This document shows, one piece after another, positions 42,332 to 51,513 of a stretch of 64,000 nt of DNA; positions within the stretch are counted from its first letter, which is position 1, and each line of letters opens with the position of its first letter. The position numbers and the translations under genes were made by a program. The notes below the pieces were generated by a model. It was not told where the DNA came from and made no database searches. It was given only the letters and a program-made list of their open reading frames with translations. Source of the DNA: [Mycobacterium] vasticus (GTDB lineage Bacteria > Actinomycetota > Actinomycetes > Mycobacteriales > Mycobacteriaceae); NCBI RefSeq assembly GCF_020181595.1, contig NZ_CP084028.1:4156852-4220851 (forward strand), given 5' to 3'.

Positions 42332-43300
42332 ATGCATGCCATCGTCGCTGAGTCCCCTGAACATCTGGCTTGGCGGGACGTTCCCGACACCCGGCCGGAT
42401 CCGGGCGAAGTTCTGATCCAGGTCGCCGCGGCCGGGGTGAACCGGGCCGATCTGCTGCAGGCGGCCGGAATGTATCCACCGCCGCCGGGAGCCAGCGCGA
42501 TCATCGGGCTGGAGGTGTCCGGTGTGATCGCCGCGGTCGGTGACGGGGTCACGCAGTGGAGCGTCGGACAAGAGGTGTGCGCACTGTTGACCGGCGGCGG
42601 CTACGCCGAATACGTGGCGGTGCCCGCCGCGCAGGTGCTGCCGATCCCCGTCGGCGTGGACCTGGTGGACGCCGCGGCGCTGCCGGAGGTGGCGTGCACG
42701 GTGTGGTCGAACCTGGTGCAGACCGCCGGCCTGTCCGAGGGCCAACTACTTCTGGTGCACGGCGGCGCGAGCGGAGTGGGCAGCCACGCCATTCAGGTGG
42801 CCCGCCAACTCGGCGCGTGGGTGGCCGTCACCGCGGGCTCCGACACGAAGTTGCAGCTCTGCCGTGAACTGGGCGCGGAGATCACCGTCAACTACCACGA
42901 CGAGGATTTCGTCGAGCGCGTCCGCGAGGCCGGCGGCGCCGACGTGATCCTGGACATCATGGGCGCCGCCTACCTCGACCGCAATATCGACGCTCTGGCC
43001 AACGACGGCCGGCTGGTGGTGATCGGGATGCAGGGCGGGGTCAAGGGTGAGCTGAACATCGGCAAGCTGCTCGCCAAGCGCGCCGGGGTGATCGGCACGA
43101 CGTTGCGCGGCCGGCCGGTGGACGGCCCACACGGCAAGGGCGCCGTGGTCGCGGCCGTGGCCGAGAAGGTCTGGCCGATGCTCGCCGACGGCCGGATCAA
43201 ACCGGTGATCGGAGCCAGCCTGCCGATCGCCCAGGCCGCTGAGGCGCACCGGTTGTTGGCCTCCGGTGAGGTGGCCGGGAAGGTACTGCTGACCGTTTAG
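42332..43300 (+). CDS. NADPH:quinone oxidoreductase (zinc-free MDR family)
   Basis: A 322-residue medium-chain reductase, equivalent to Rv3777. The catalytic half has GVNRADLLQAAGMYPPPPGA, and the Rossmann half has VHGGASGVGSHAIQVARQLG. Zinc-binding cysteines are absent, as in quinone oxidoreductases of the PIG3/QorA type. It probably reduces quinones with NADPH. ATG 42332 is preferred over GTG 42323. It is divergent from the toxin-antitoxin operon, and in M. tuberculosis its downstream neighbour is the Csd-like gene, here separated by an inserted element. Confidence 0.9.
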   Translation: MHAIVAESPEHLAWRDVPDTRPDPGEVLIQVAAAGVNRADLLQAAGMYPPPPGASAIIGLEVSGVIAAVGDGVTQWSVGQEVCALLTGGGYAEYVAVPAAQVLPIPVGVDLVDAAALPEVACTVWSNLVQTAGLSEGQLLLVHGGASGVGSHAIQVARQLGAWVAVTAGSDTKLQLCRELGAEITVNYHDEDFVERVREAGGADVILDIMGAAYLDRNIDALANDGRLVVIGMQGGVKGELNIGKLLAKRAGVIGTTLRGRPVDGPHGKGAVVAAVAEKVWPMLADGRIKPVIGASLPIAQAAEAHRLLASGEVAGKVLLTV

Positions 43301-43349
43301 TTGTGCGCGCCGCACCAGCGGGCGTCTCACCTCCACGGATCCGGACCTA

Positions 43350-43378
43350 TGTGATCGTTGCCCGCCTATGAGCGACAA
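43350..43378. repeat. Left inverted repeat flanking the AlbA_2 gene
   Basis: This 29-base segment is the reverse complement of 45084-45112 with one mismatch (22 exact bases, one difference, six exact). The two copies enclose about 1.76 kb holding only the AlbA_2 gene. Confidence 0.8.
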
Positions 43379-43547
43379 CGGGCGGCTTTCGAACCAACTA
43401 CTCCGAGGTGCCCCCGGGTTCGCGGTCCGATTCGTACTGAAAAAGTGCTAGAAAAATTCGGTCGGCTCGGAATCAACGCCAAAGAGCCACTACCTGCGAA
43501 AACATCGGCACTCGAAAATTACTCGAAAATCTAAATCCACCCAGAAG

Positions 43548-44984
43548 CTAACCCAGCTTCGCGAGCATCCAGGCCGCACGCGGGTCCTTCTTTGACTTCC
43601 CATTCCACTCCACCAACCCCTCAGCGCGTAGCGCCTGCAACCGGTTGGTGGCCGACGGCCTGCTGATTCCGAGTGCATCCGCGACCTCACCAGTCCCCAT
43701 GGGCATAGCGGCGCCGCGAAGCAAGTCGAGCACCGCCTGGCTTCCCCTCGGCAGACGATTGGCCACTTCCGCGCTGAGTCGGGCAACTGCCTCCAGTCGC
43801 AGCTTCACACTGCCGGTCCCCTGACGATAAACAGGATCAGTCAAGCCAACCCTTCGCATCTCTTCGAAGATCCGCTTGATCCCTTCACCCAACTCCTGTC
43901 CAATGCGAAGGTCCGCACACACACGCGCGATTCTCGGATTCCGGGCGAACCGACTGATCTCCAACGGTTTCGACGGATCAATAAGTCCTGGGAACCGGCC
44001 TGGACTCTCGATCTCGATACGGTCTGGGAAGATCTCGACGCGTATGTGGTCACCAGCAAGGCTGTACGACCGGTGAATCGCCGCATTCACTAGACCCTCC
44101 CGCCACGCGTCCTTCGGCACGATGTCCGTACCGGTAAAAAGTCCGGCTTCATCTAAGGATCGCCGCTTCGGCGCCCAGCGCTCGATGAGCTCGGCGGCAT
44201 CTTGTATTGCGTACGGGATCGGCCCCTCGATCTTGACGTCGCCGTCGTCGTACAGATTCAGCTGCGCCCCAGTACCCCGCTCCGTTGCCATGTACCTCAG
44301 AACCCGGATGTACGCCTCGGGGAATTGCTGCTGCGGGTGCTTCCCGAACAGTAGGTAACCGGCATTAGTCAGCGCACCGTCCCGCGTGAGCAGACTCCGA
44401 GCATGCAAGATCCCCTTGGCCGACTCGGCCCCGGTCTTCTCGCGGTAGTTCTCAAGCAACTTCTTGTTGAGATCCGAGATGCTGTGTCCCCCCGCAACAG
44501 CCATCCCGTCGTACTGCGCTTGCCCCTTGTCGAACTCCAATTCCTGCCGCTGCGAGAAGTTGAGCTTTCGTGACTCATCACCGACCCGTAGGAAGGTGTC
44601 GCCGTTCTTCATCTCATGGACGCGTTCCCCCGGGTCTACACGAAATACTAGGAGTACATCGCTCCCACCTTCCGCGTTGACGCATTCGGTCTCCGTGCAA
44701 CCGAAACGCACGGGTGGCACGGTGTGATCTATCGACGCCTGCCGCAGCTCGTTGATGCGCTTCAAGCCCTGCCGATTCATACCTTCAACCGTCTGGCCGT
44801 GAACACCGACGACGATCGTCCCGCCTTCTGCGTTGGCAAACGCAATGAGCGCCTGTCCGAGCGCTTGCCCCTGCACCCGAGCGCTCTTCTTCTCAAACCA
44901 TTGGTCCTCGACTGCCTCCACGATGCGCGGACCACGCTCGGGCACCGGGGAGGTCAAGACCGTATCGATCCGGTTCGCCGTCAC
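43548..44984 (-). CDS. AlbA_2/Schlafen-domain ATP-binding regulator-like protein
   Basis: A 478-residue protein. The N-terminal AlbA_2 (Schlafen-type) domain reads WFEKKSARVQGQALGQALIA then FANAEGGTIVVGV. The middle ATP-binding-like domain has EGLVNAAIHRSYSLAGDHIRVEIF, IESPGRFPG and RNPRIARV. The C-terminal winged helix reads MGTGEVADALGISRPSATNR and LQALRAEGLV. Such proteins are found in defence and regulatory islands and may bind RNA or DNA. Base composition is lower in GC than the flanks, and it interrupts the Rv3777-Rv3778c order, both signs of acquisition. GTG 44984 follows a TACAGT hexamer by six bases (leaderless). Confidence 0.85.
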   Translation of the reverse strand: MTANRIDTVLTSPVPERGPRIVEAVEDQWFEKKSARVQGQALGQALIAFANAEGGTIVVGVHGQTVEGMNRQGLKRINELRQASIDHTVPPVRFGCTETECVNAEGGSDVLLVFRVDPGERVHEMKNGDTFLRVGDESRKLNFSQRQELEFDKGQAQYDGMAVAGGHSISDLNKKLLENYREKTGAESAKGILHARSLLTRDGALTNAGYLLFGKHPQQQFPEAYIRVLRYMATERGTGAQLNLYDDGDVKIEGPIPYAIQDAAELIERWAPKRRSLDEAGLFTGTDIVPKDAWREGLVNAAIHRSYSLAGDHIRVEIFPDRIEIESPGRFPGLIDPSKPLEISRFARNPRIARVCADLRIGQELGEGIKRIFEEMRRVGLTDPVYRQGTGSVKLRLEAVARLSAEVANRLPRGSQAVLDLLRGAAMPMGTGEVADALGISRPSATNRLQALRAEGLVEWNGKSKKDPRAAWMLAKLG

Positions 44985-45083
44985 AGATCTACTGTAAACA
45001 ATTTTTAGTAGAGGCGTCCGAGGTAATGCTATGCCGAGCAGTCACGCTGCCGCCCGAAGCTGGCCAGCCTGACATAACGGAGC

Positions 45084-45112
45084 TTGTCGCTCATAGGCGG
45101 GCAACCATCACA
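45084..45112. repeat. Right inverted repeat flanking the AlbA_2 gene
   Basis: Reverse-complement partner of 43350-43378, mismatch at 45106. It is immediately followed by a hairpin (45114-45137). Confidence 0.8.
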
Positions 45113-45113
45113 C

Positions 45114-45137
45114 CCCAACCGCTCAGTTACGGTTGGG
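45114..45137. terminator. Hairpin before the csd-like gene end
   Basis: CCCAACCG (45114-45121) pairs exactly with CGGTTGGG (45130-45137) around an eight-base loop, 43 bases beyond the - strand csd-like stop. Probably its terminator. Confidence 0.55.
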
Positions 45138-45179
45138 ACAGAAGGGATTTCGGGCCGGCATAAGCCACACCAGCCCGCC

Positions 45180-46376
45180 TCAGCCCAGCGACGCCAGCGC
45201 GCGAACCAATTGGTCGACCTCGGACATGGTCGAGTAGTGACTCAGCCCGATGGTGACCGCTCCCCCGATGTCGTCCACCCCGATCGCCTCAAGCACCCGC
45301 GACCCGGCGTTGGCGATCGCCAGCACGCCATTGTCGGCCAGGCGCTGCACCACCCGCTCGGCCGGCACGTTACGCACCGCGAAGCTGACCACCGGGATGC
45401 GTGCCTCGGGCTGGCCGATCATCATCACCAGGGGCAAAGACCGCAGTGAGTGCAGCAGGTAGTCGAACAGCCGGTTCAGGTACTCGGTGACCGAGCGCAT
45501 CGAGATGGCCAGCCGCTCCGGCCGGCTGCCGCGGGCCGACTCATCCAGCGACGCCAGGTATTCGACACTGGCAACGACCCCGGCCAGCAGGCCGAACTGG
45601 TGCAGCCCCACCTCCAGGCGGGCCGGGCCGGTGGCCAGCGGATCGAGCGACACCGACGCGAAGGTGTCGATCAACGCCGGGTCGCGGAACACCAGCGCAC
45701 CCACCGGCGGGCCGCCCCAACTGGCGGCGTTGACGGCCACCACGTCGGCACCGATGTCGTTGATGTCCATCAGCTGATACGGCGCGGCCGCGGAATGGTC
45801 GACCACCGCGACTCCGCCCACGTCGTGGATCAACTTGGTGACCGGCCGCAGGTCGGTGATGGTGCCCAGCACCCCCGACGCCGACGTCAGGGCCACCAGC
45901 CGGGTCGACTGGTTGATCAGGTTCGCCCACTGCCAGCTCGGCAGCTCCCCGGTCTCGATGTCCACCTCGGCCCAGCGCAGCTTGGCGCCGTAACGGTTGG
46001 CCGAACGCACCCAGGGCGCGATGTTCGCCTCGTCGTCGAGCCGGGTGACCACGGTCTCGTAGCCCAGGCTGACCCGCGACGACGCGGCATCGGCCAGCGC
46101 GCTCAGCAGCACCGCACGATCCGGGCCCAGCACCACCGCGTCGGGATCGGCCCCGAACAGGTCGGCCACCGCCTGGCGGGCCGCCACCAGCACCGCCGCA
46201 CTGCGCCGCGCCGCCGGGTGCGGACCAGCCGCCGTCGCCAGTGATCCGCGGAAGGCGGTGGACACCGTGGTCGCCACCGAATCCGGGATCAACATGCCGG
46301 TCGGAGCGTCGAAATGCACCCAGCCGTCACCCAACGTCGGGTGCAGTCCTCGCACCCGGGCGACGTCGTACGCCAT
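45180..46376 (-). CDS. csd: Csd/SufS-like aminotransferase-fold protein lacking the PLP lysine
   Basis: A 398-residue fold-type I protein equivalent to Rv3778c, annotated cysteine desulfurase. It has the usual start ([16 protein letters not shown]), the VDHSAAAPY pocket and the C-terminal half. Where true desulfurases have a Ser-x-His-Lys motif carrying the Schiff-base lysine, this protein reads [15 protein letters not shown] with no lysine. As I recall, the M. tuberculosis protein has the same feature. It may therefore not be a PLP desulfurase at all. ATG 46376 has a GAAGGTGG ribosome site. It converges on the inserted AlbA_2 region. Confidence 0.85.
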   Translation of the reverse strand: MAYDVARVRGLHPTLGDGWVHFDAPTGMLIPDSVATTVSTAFRGSLATAAGPHPAARRSAAVLVAARQAVADLFGADPDAVVLGPDRAVLLSALADAASSRVSLGYETVVTRLDDEANIAPWVRSANRYGAKLRWAEVDIETGELPSWQWANLINQSTRLVALTSASGVLGTITDLRPVTKLIHDVGGVAVVDHSAAAPYQLMDINDIGADVVAVNAASWGGPPVGALVFRDPALIDTFASVSLDPLATGPARLEVGLHQFGLLAGVVASVEYLASLDESARGSRPERLAISMRSVTEYLNRLFDYLLHSLRSLPLVMMIGQPEARIPVVSFAVRNVPAERVVQRLADNGVLAIANAGSRVLEAIGVDDIGGAVTIGLSHYSTMSEVDQLVRALASLG

Positions 46377-46465
46377 GGCAGCCACCTTCAAATACACAGG
46401 TACCTGAGAACGGATAGCTCCCCCGCCACGCTGAGCCGCCTCACCTAGGCAGACATACTAGTGCA

Positions 46466-48418
46466 GTGCTTGTGGGCCCCGGATTGATTGCCACCTTGGC
46501 GCTCCTTGTCGTTCCCGGAGCCCTGGTGGCAGCCGGTGCGCGACTGTCCTGGCCGCTGGCGGTGACGGTCGGGCCGGCCCTGACCTACGGCCTGGTGGGC
46601 TTGGCGATCGTGCCGTTCGGCGCGTGGGGAATCCCCTGGAACGCGGGCACCGCCGGCGCGACGCTGCTGCTGGGCGGCGCCTCGGTGGCCGGGCTTGCGC
46701 GCGGGTTGCGGTCGCTGCTGGATCGCCGCCCCGGTATTCACGTGGCCACGCCGGGATCGTCGGGCGGGCCGACGCTGCTGGTGGCCGCCGGGGCGCTGAT
46801 CGGCATGGTCCTGATCGGCTGGGCGGCGGTGCGCGGGCTGGGCCATTGGCAGTCGATCCCGAGCACCTGGGACGCGGTCTGGCACGCCAACACCGTGCGC
46901 TTCATTCTCGACACGGGCCAGGCCTCCCCCACCCACATGGGCGAGCTGCGCAACGTCGAGACCCACGCCCCGCTGTACTACCCGTCAGCGTTTCACGCGC
47001 TGACGGTGGTGCTGTGCCAGCTGACCGGTGCCGCACCCACCTCGGCCGCCACGCTGGCCGGGGTGGCCGCCTCGATATGGCTGTTCCCGATCAGCGCCGC
47101 GCTGTTGACGTGGGGCCTGCTGCAACGGGTTTCCAGCACGGCGGTGACGGCCTTGTCGGCGGCTGCGGCGGCGGCGTTGTCGGCGTCGTTCACCGCGCTG
47201 CCCTATGTCGAGTTCGGCACCGCGGCGCTGCCCAATCTGGTGGGCTACGGGGTGGTGGTGCCGACGTTCACGCTGCTGACCAGCGTGCGCACCATGCGCG
47301 ACCGGATTCCGTTGGCGGTGCTGGCACTGCTCGGGACGTTTTCGATGCATCTGACCGCCGGTGTGGTGACCGTGCTCTTGGCGGCGGCCTGGTGGCTGTG
47401 CCCCAAGGACGGCGCGCTGTGGAACCCGTTGCGCGGCAAACGACGTGACACCTTGGCGTTGGCTGCGGTGCTGGTGCTGGCCGGGTTGCTGCTGCTGCCG
47501 CAGCTGTTGAGTGTGCGACGGCAGGCCGAGATCATCGCCGGGCATTCGTTTCTGACTCATGAGGGCCGCAAGTCCGGCCTGCGCGACGCGCTGCTGCTGC
47601 ACACCCGCCACCTCAATGATTTTCCGATTCAGTACACACTGGTGGGCCTGTGCGCGGTGGGCGCGGCGGTACTGCTCTATAAGAAGGTGTACTGGCCGCT
47701 GGCGCTGTGGGCGGTGCTTGTGGTGGGAGTGGTGCAGTCCTCGGCGCCGCTCGGCGGGCCGGTGGGCCGGACGCTCGGAATGTTCACCGACCTGTTCTAC
47801 AGCGACCCGCGCCGGATCATGGCGGCGATGACACTGCTGCTGATCCCGATGGCCGGGGTCGGCCTGACGTTCCTGGCCGGGCTGGCGGCCAGGCCGTTGG
47901 GTGCTCGGCTGCGTCCGGTGCTGACCGGGGTGCTGCTGGTGGCGGTGACGGTCGGGCTGGCCTGGCACTACCTGCCGCGGCACGCGTTCCTGCTGGGCGA
48001 CAAGTACGACTCGGTGATGGTCGACGGCCGCGACCTGGAGGCCTTCGCGCATCTGGCGGCACTGCCCGGGGCGCGCGACAGCGTGATCGGCAACGCCAAC
48101 GTCGACGGCAGCTCCTGGATGTACGCCGTCGCCGGCCTGCACCCGCTGTGGACGCACTACGACTATCCGCAGCAGGAGGGCCCCGGCCCGCAGCGGTTCA
48201 TCTTCTGGGCGTATGCCGACGACGCCGACACCGATCCGCGGGTGGCGCACGCCGTGCATGACCTCAACATCCGCTATGTGCTGATCAGCAGCCCGATAGT
48301 GCGCGGGTTCACCCTGCCCGACGGACTAGTCTCACTGGATAAATCGCGGTCATGGGCCAAGATCTACGACAACGGCGGGGCCACTATCTACCAATGGCAG
48401 GGAGGCGCGGGGCATTGA
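46466..48418 (+). CDS. GT-C-type polytopic membrane protein (Rv3779-like)
   Basis: A 650-residue protein with about a dozen membrane segments and the DUF6541-type conserved pattern STWDAVWHANTVRFILDTG (D and H in the first loop), PLYYPSAFHAL, then a C-terminal globular part (NANVDGSSWMYAVAGLHPLW). It matches Rv3779, reported to act in polyprenyl-phospho-mannose supply for mannosides. It opens the cell-wall block and its stop overlaps the next start. GTG 46466 is preceded by CATACT with a six-base gap, probably a leaderless start. Confidence 0.88.
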   Translation: MLVGPGLIATLALLVVPGALVAAGARLSWPLAVTVGPALTYGLVGLAIVPFGAWGIPWNAGTAGATLLLGGASVAGLARGLRSLLDRRPGIHVATPGSSGGPTLLVAAGALIGMVLIGWAAVRGLGHWQSIPSTWDAVWHANTVRFILDTGQASPTHMGELRNVETHAPLYYPSAFHALTVVLCQLTGAAPTSAATLAGVAASIWLFPISAALLTWGLLQRVSSTAVTALSAAAAAALSASFTALPYVEFGTAALPNLVGYGVVVPTFTLLTSVRTMRDRIPLAVLALLGTFSMHLTAGVVTVLLAAAWWLCPKDGALWNPLRGKRRDTLALAAVLVLAGLLLLPQLLSVRRQAEIIAGHSFLTHEGRKSGLRDALLLHTRHLNDFPIQYTLVGLCAVGAAVLLYKKVYWPLALWAVLVVGVVQSSAPLGGPVGRTLGMFTDLFYSDPRRIMAAMTLLLIPMAGVGLTFLAGLAARPLGARLRPVLTGVLLVAVTVGLAWHYLPRHAFLLGDKYDSVMVDGRDLEAFAHLAALPGARDSVIGNANVDGSSWMYAVAGLHPLWTHYDYPQQEGPGPQRFIFWAYADDADTDPRVAHAVHDLNIRYVLISSPIVRGFTLPDGLVSLDKSRSWAKIYDNGGATIYQWQGGAGH

Positions 48419-48924
48419 GTGACAGCAGCGCAGACGACCAGGATGACCTGGACGGTCTGGACGGGGTGGAGGTCATCTCCGGCTCCGACTCCGATGGCGG
48501 CGAGCAGTCGGTGACCGACTTGATCGAGCAGCCCGCCAAGGTGATGCGGATCGGCACCATGATCAAGCAGCTGCTGGAGGAGGTGCGCTCGGCGCCGCTG
48601 GACGACGCCAGCCGGGTCCGGCTGCGTGAGGTGCACGCCGCCAGCATCCGTGAGCTCGAAGACGGCCTGGCCCCGGAACTGCGTGAGGAGCTGGAGCGCC
48701 TGACTCTGCCGCTGCGCGAGGACGCCACCCCGTCCGACGCCGAGTTGCGGATCGCCCAGGCTCAGCTGGTCGGCTGGCTGGAGGGGCTGTTCCACGGCAT
48801 CCAGACCGCCCTGTTCGCTCAGCAGATGGCGGCCCGCGCGCAGCTGGAGCAGATGCGTCACGGCGCACTGCCGCCCGGTGCCGGCCAGGGTGGGCTTCCC
48901 CACGACTCCGGTCAGTACCTGTAG
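48415..48924 (+). CDS. bpa: Bacterial proteasome activator Bpa (PafE)
   Basis: A 169-residue helical protein equivalent to Rv3780. The conserved core reads LIEQPAKVMRIGTMIKQLLE and ELEDGLAPELREELERLTLP, followed by LFHGIQTALFAQQMAARAQL. The chain ends in GQYL, the C-terminal motif that docks Bpa rings onto the 20S proteasome and opens its gate without ATP. TTG 48415 overlaps the upstream stop (TTGA) and has GGGAGG eight bases before it; ATG 48394 in frame is the alternative. Its place among galactan-export genes is conserved in mycobacteria. Confidence 0.92.
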   Translation: MSDSSADDQDDLDGLDGVEVISGSDSDGGEQSVTDLIEQPAKVMRIGTMIKQLLEEVRSAPLDDASRVRLREVHAASIRELEDGLAPELREELERLTLPLREDATPSDAELRIAQAQLVGWLEGLFHGIQTALFAQQMAARAQLEQMRHGALPPGAGQGGLPHDSGQYL

Positions 48925-48930
48925 CTGATC

Positions 48931-49734
48931 GTGGCCGGCACCGATCCGCACATCGAGACCCGCGACGCCTGGGTCGAGTTCCCCATCTTCGACGCCAAGT
49001 CCCGGTCGCTGAAGAAGGCGTTCCTGGGCAAGGCCGGCGGGGCGATCGGCCGCAACAACTCCAACGTGGTCGTGGTCGAGGCACTGCGCGACATCACCAT
49101 GTCACTCGAGCTCGGCGACCGGGTGGGCTTGGTCGGCCACAACGGCGCCGGCAAATCCACACTGCTGCGCCTACTTTCGGGCATCTACGAGCCGACGCGC
49201 GGGTCGGCGACGGTGGTGGGCCGGGTGGCGCCGGTGTTCGACCTCGGGGTGGGTATGGACCCGGAGATCTCCGGATTCGAGAACATCATCATCCGCGGGC
49301 TGTTCCTCGGGCAGACCCGCAAGCAGATGGCCGCCAAGGTCGACGAGATCGCCGAATTCACCGAACTGGGCGACTACCTGGCGATGCCGCTGCGCACCTA
49401 CTCCACCGGCATGCGGGTGCGCCTGGCGATGGGTGTGGTCACCAGCATCGACCCGGAGATCCTGCTGCTCGACGAGGGCATCGGCGCGGTGGACGCCGAG
49501 TTCTTGAAGAAGGCCCAGACCCGGTTGCAGAAACTGGTGGAGCGCTCCGGAATCCTGGTGTTCGCAAGCCATTCCAACGAATTCCTGGCGCGGCTGTGCA
49601 AGACCGCGATGTGGATCGACCACGGCACCATCAAGATGACCGGTGGGATCGAAGAGGTCGTCGGCGCCTACGAGGGCCCCGACGCCGCCAGGCATGTGCG
49701 CGAGGTGCTGGCCGAGACGCGGGATCAAGCGTGA
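48931..49734 (+). CDS. wzt: Galactan exporter ATPase Wzt
   Basis: A 267-residue ABC ATPase, equivalent to Rv3781. Walker A is GHNGAGKST (69-77), the signature is YSTGMRVRLAMG, Walker B is ILLLDEG, and the switch His is in VFASHSNEF. The N-terminal extension (IETRDAWVEFPIFDAKSRSL) with a Gly-rich gate-helix loop is typical of Wzt. With Wzm it exports the lipid-linked galactan of arabinogalactan to the periplasmic face. GTG 48931 follows bpa by six bases; the stop overlaps glfT1. Confidence 0.95.
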   Translation: MAGTDPHIETRDAWVEFPIFDAKSRSLKKAFLGKAGGAIGRNNSNVVVVEALRDITMSLELGDRVGLVGHNGAGKSTLLRLLSGIYEPTRGSATVVGRVAPVFDLGVGMDPEISGFENIIIRGLFLGQTRKQMAAKVDEIAEFTELGDYLAMPLRTYSTGMRVRLAMGVVTSIDPEILLLDEGIGAVDAEFLKKAQTRLQKLVERSGILVFASHSNEFLARLCKTAMWIDHGTIKMTGGIEEVVGAYEGPDAARHVREVLAETRDQA

Positions 49735-50636
49735 ACGAGACCGTCTACGCCGTCGTCGTCACCCACCGCCGGGTCGAACAGTTGGCCGAGTCGCTGAAGG
49801 CGGTGGTGACCCAGTCCCGGGTGCCGGATCACCTGATCGTCGTCGACAACGATGACGATGCCGCGGTTGCCGAGTTGGTGGCGTCCCAACCGGTGCCGAC
49901 GACCTATCTGAGTTCACGCCGGAACCTCGGTGGCGCAGGCGGTTTCGCGTTGGGCATGCTGCACGCCCTGGCCGCCGGCGCGGACTGGTTGTGGCTGGCC
50001 GACGACGACGGACGGCCCGCCGATTCCGCGGTGCTGGACCGGCTGCTGTACTGCGCGACCCATTACGGGCTGGCCGAGGTGTCACCGATGGTGTGCAACA
50101 TCGACGAGCCGGAGCGGTTGGCGTTCCCGCTGCGGCGTGGCCTGGTGTGGCGGCGGCGGGTCGAGGAATTGGTCCGTGACGGAGACGATCTGCTGCCCGG
50201 CATCGCGTCGTTGTTCAACGGGGCGCTGTTCGCCGCATCCACCTGCGAGGCGGTCGGCGTGCCGGATCTGCGGTTGTTCATCCGCGGCGACGAGGTGGAG
50301 ATGCACCGGCGGCTGGTGCGTTCCGGCCTGCCGTTCGGCACCTGCTTGACCGCGGCGTACCTGCACCCCAGTGGCACTGAGGAATTCAAGCCGATCCTGG
50401 GCGGGCGGATGCACACCCAATACCCCGACAACGCGGCGAAGCGGTATTACACCTACCGCAACCGCGGCTACCTGATGGCCCAGCCCGGCATGCGCAAGCT
50501 GCTGGCGCAGGAGTGGCTGCGGTTCGGCTGGTTCTTCCTGGTGTCGCGGCGCGATCCGGCGGGGCTGGCCGAGTGGATTCGGCTGCGCCGGCTGGGGCGT
50601 CGGGAACAGTTCGGCAAACCCGAGGGGCAGCAATGA
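49731..50636 (+). CDS. glfT1: Galactofuranosyltransferase GlfT1
   Basis: A 301-residue GT2 transferase, equivalent to Rv3782. It adds the first galactofuranose residues to the rhamnosyl linker lipid of arabinogalactan. The GT-A motif is WLADDDG (the metal-binding Asp triad), preceded by YAVVVTHRRVEQL at the start and followed by the acceptor-side IRGDEVEMHRR. GTG 49731 overlaps the wzt stop and the stop overlaps wzm, so initiation, export ATPase and permease are made together. Confidence 0.95.
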   Translation: MNETVYAVVVTHRRVEQLAESLKAVVTQSRVPDHLIVVDNDDDAAVAELVASQPVPTTYLSSRRNLGGAGGFALGMLHALAAGADWLWLADDDGRPADSAVLDRLLYCATHYGLAEVSPMVCNIDEPERLAFPLRRGLVWRRRVEELVRDGDDLLPGIASLFNGALFAASTCEAVGVPDLRLFIRGDEVEMHRRLVRSGLPFGTCLTAAYLHPSGTEEFKPILGGRMHTQYPDNAAKRYYTYRNRGYLMAQPGMRKLLAQEWLRFGWFFLVSRRDPAGLAEWIRLRRLGRREQFGKPEGQQ

Positions 50637-51463
50637 GTTTCACCGATGTGGCCGCGCAGTCCAAGACGTTCGCGCGGGCCCGGGCCGACCTGGCCGACGG
50701 CTTCGGCCGCCGCGAGCTGTGGCTGCACCTGGGGTGGCAGGACATCAAGCAGCGCTACCGGCGCAGTGTGCTGGGCCCGTTCTGGATCACCATCGGCACC
50801 GCCACCACCGCTGTGGCGATGGGTGGGCTGTACTCCAAGCTGTTCCACCTCGATCTGGCGGTGCACCTGCCGTACGTGACGCTCGGGCTGATCGTCTGGA
50901 ACCTGTTGAACGCGGCCATCTTGGAGGGCGCCGACGTGTTCGTCGCCAACGAGGGGCTGATCAAGCAGTTGCCGACGCCGCTTTCGGTGCATGTCTACCG
51001 GCTGGTGTGGCGGCAGATGATCCTGTTCGCCCACAACATCGTCATCTATCTGCCGATCGCACTGATCTTCCCGAAACCCTGGTCGTGGGCGGACCTTTCG
51101 GTGATCCCGGCGCTGGCGCTGATCGCTTTGAACTGTGTGTGGGTGTCGCTGTGCTTCGGGATCCTGGCTACCCGTTACCGCGACATCGCGCCGCTGCTGT
51201 TCTCGGTGGTGCAGTTGCTGTTTCTGATGACGCCGATCATCTGGAACTACGAGACGTTGAAGGCCCAGGGCGCCACTCGATGGATGAACGTCGTCGAGCT
51301 CAATCCGCTGATGCACTACCTGGAGATCGTGCGGGCACCGCTGCTGGGTGCGCACCAGCCGCTGCGGCACTGGGCGGTGGTGCTGGTGCTGACCGTCCTC
51401 GGCTGGTCGGTGGCCGCTTTGGTGCTGCGCCAGTTCCGGGCGCGGGTCGCGTACTGGGTGTAG
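50633..51463 (+). CDS. wzm: Galactan exporter permease Wzm
   Basis: A 276-residue ABC-2 type permease with six membrane segments, equivalent to Rv3783. The N-terminal amphipathic stretch FGRRELWLHLGWQDIKQRYR leads to the RSVLGPFW motif of O-antigen/galactan permeases. Forms the membrane channel with Wzt. ATG 50633 overlaps the glfT1 stop (ATGA). Last gene of the export operon. Confidence 0.95.
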   Translation: MSFTDVAAQSKTFARARADLADGFGRRELWLHLGWQDIKQRYRRSVLGPFWITIGTATTAVAMGGLYSKLFHLDLAVHLPYVTLGLIVWNLLNAAILEGADVFVANEGLIKQLPTPLSVHVYRLVWRQMILFAHNIVIYLPIALIFPKPWSWADLSVIPALALIALNCVWVSLCFGILATRYRDIAPLLFSVVQLLFLMTPIIWNYETLKAQGATRWMNVVELNPLMHYLEIVRAPLLGAHQPLRHWAVVLVLTVLGWSVAALVLRQFRARVAYWV

Positions 51464-51472
51464 CCAAGAGTG

Positions 51473-51510
51473 GCCATATTACCATTTATTATATTTATTG
51501 ATAATATGGC
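51473..51510. promoter_or_regulatory. AT-rich inverted repeat and promoter of fic
   Basis: GCCATATTA (51473-51481) and TAATATGGC (51502-51510) are exact complements around 20 AT-rich bases, in a region otherwise very GC-rich. TAATAT (51502-51507) lies six bases before GTG 51514, so the right arm overlaps the -10. A bound regulator would shut off the fic promoter. Confidence 0.7.
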
Positions 51511-51513
51511 TCG

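Noticed and set aside
43350..45112. Calling the inverted-repeat-bracketed segment an insertion sequence
   Set aside because: No transposase is encoded between the repeats, so only inverted repeats and cargo can be supported.
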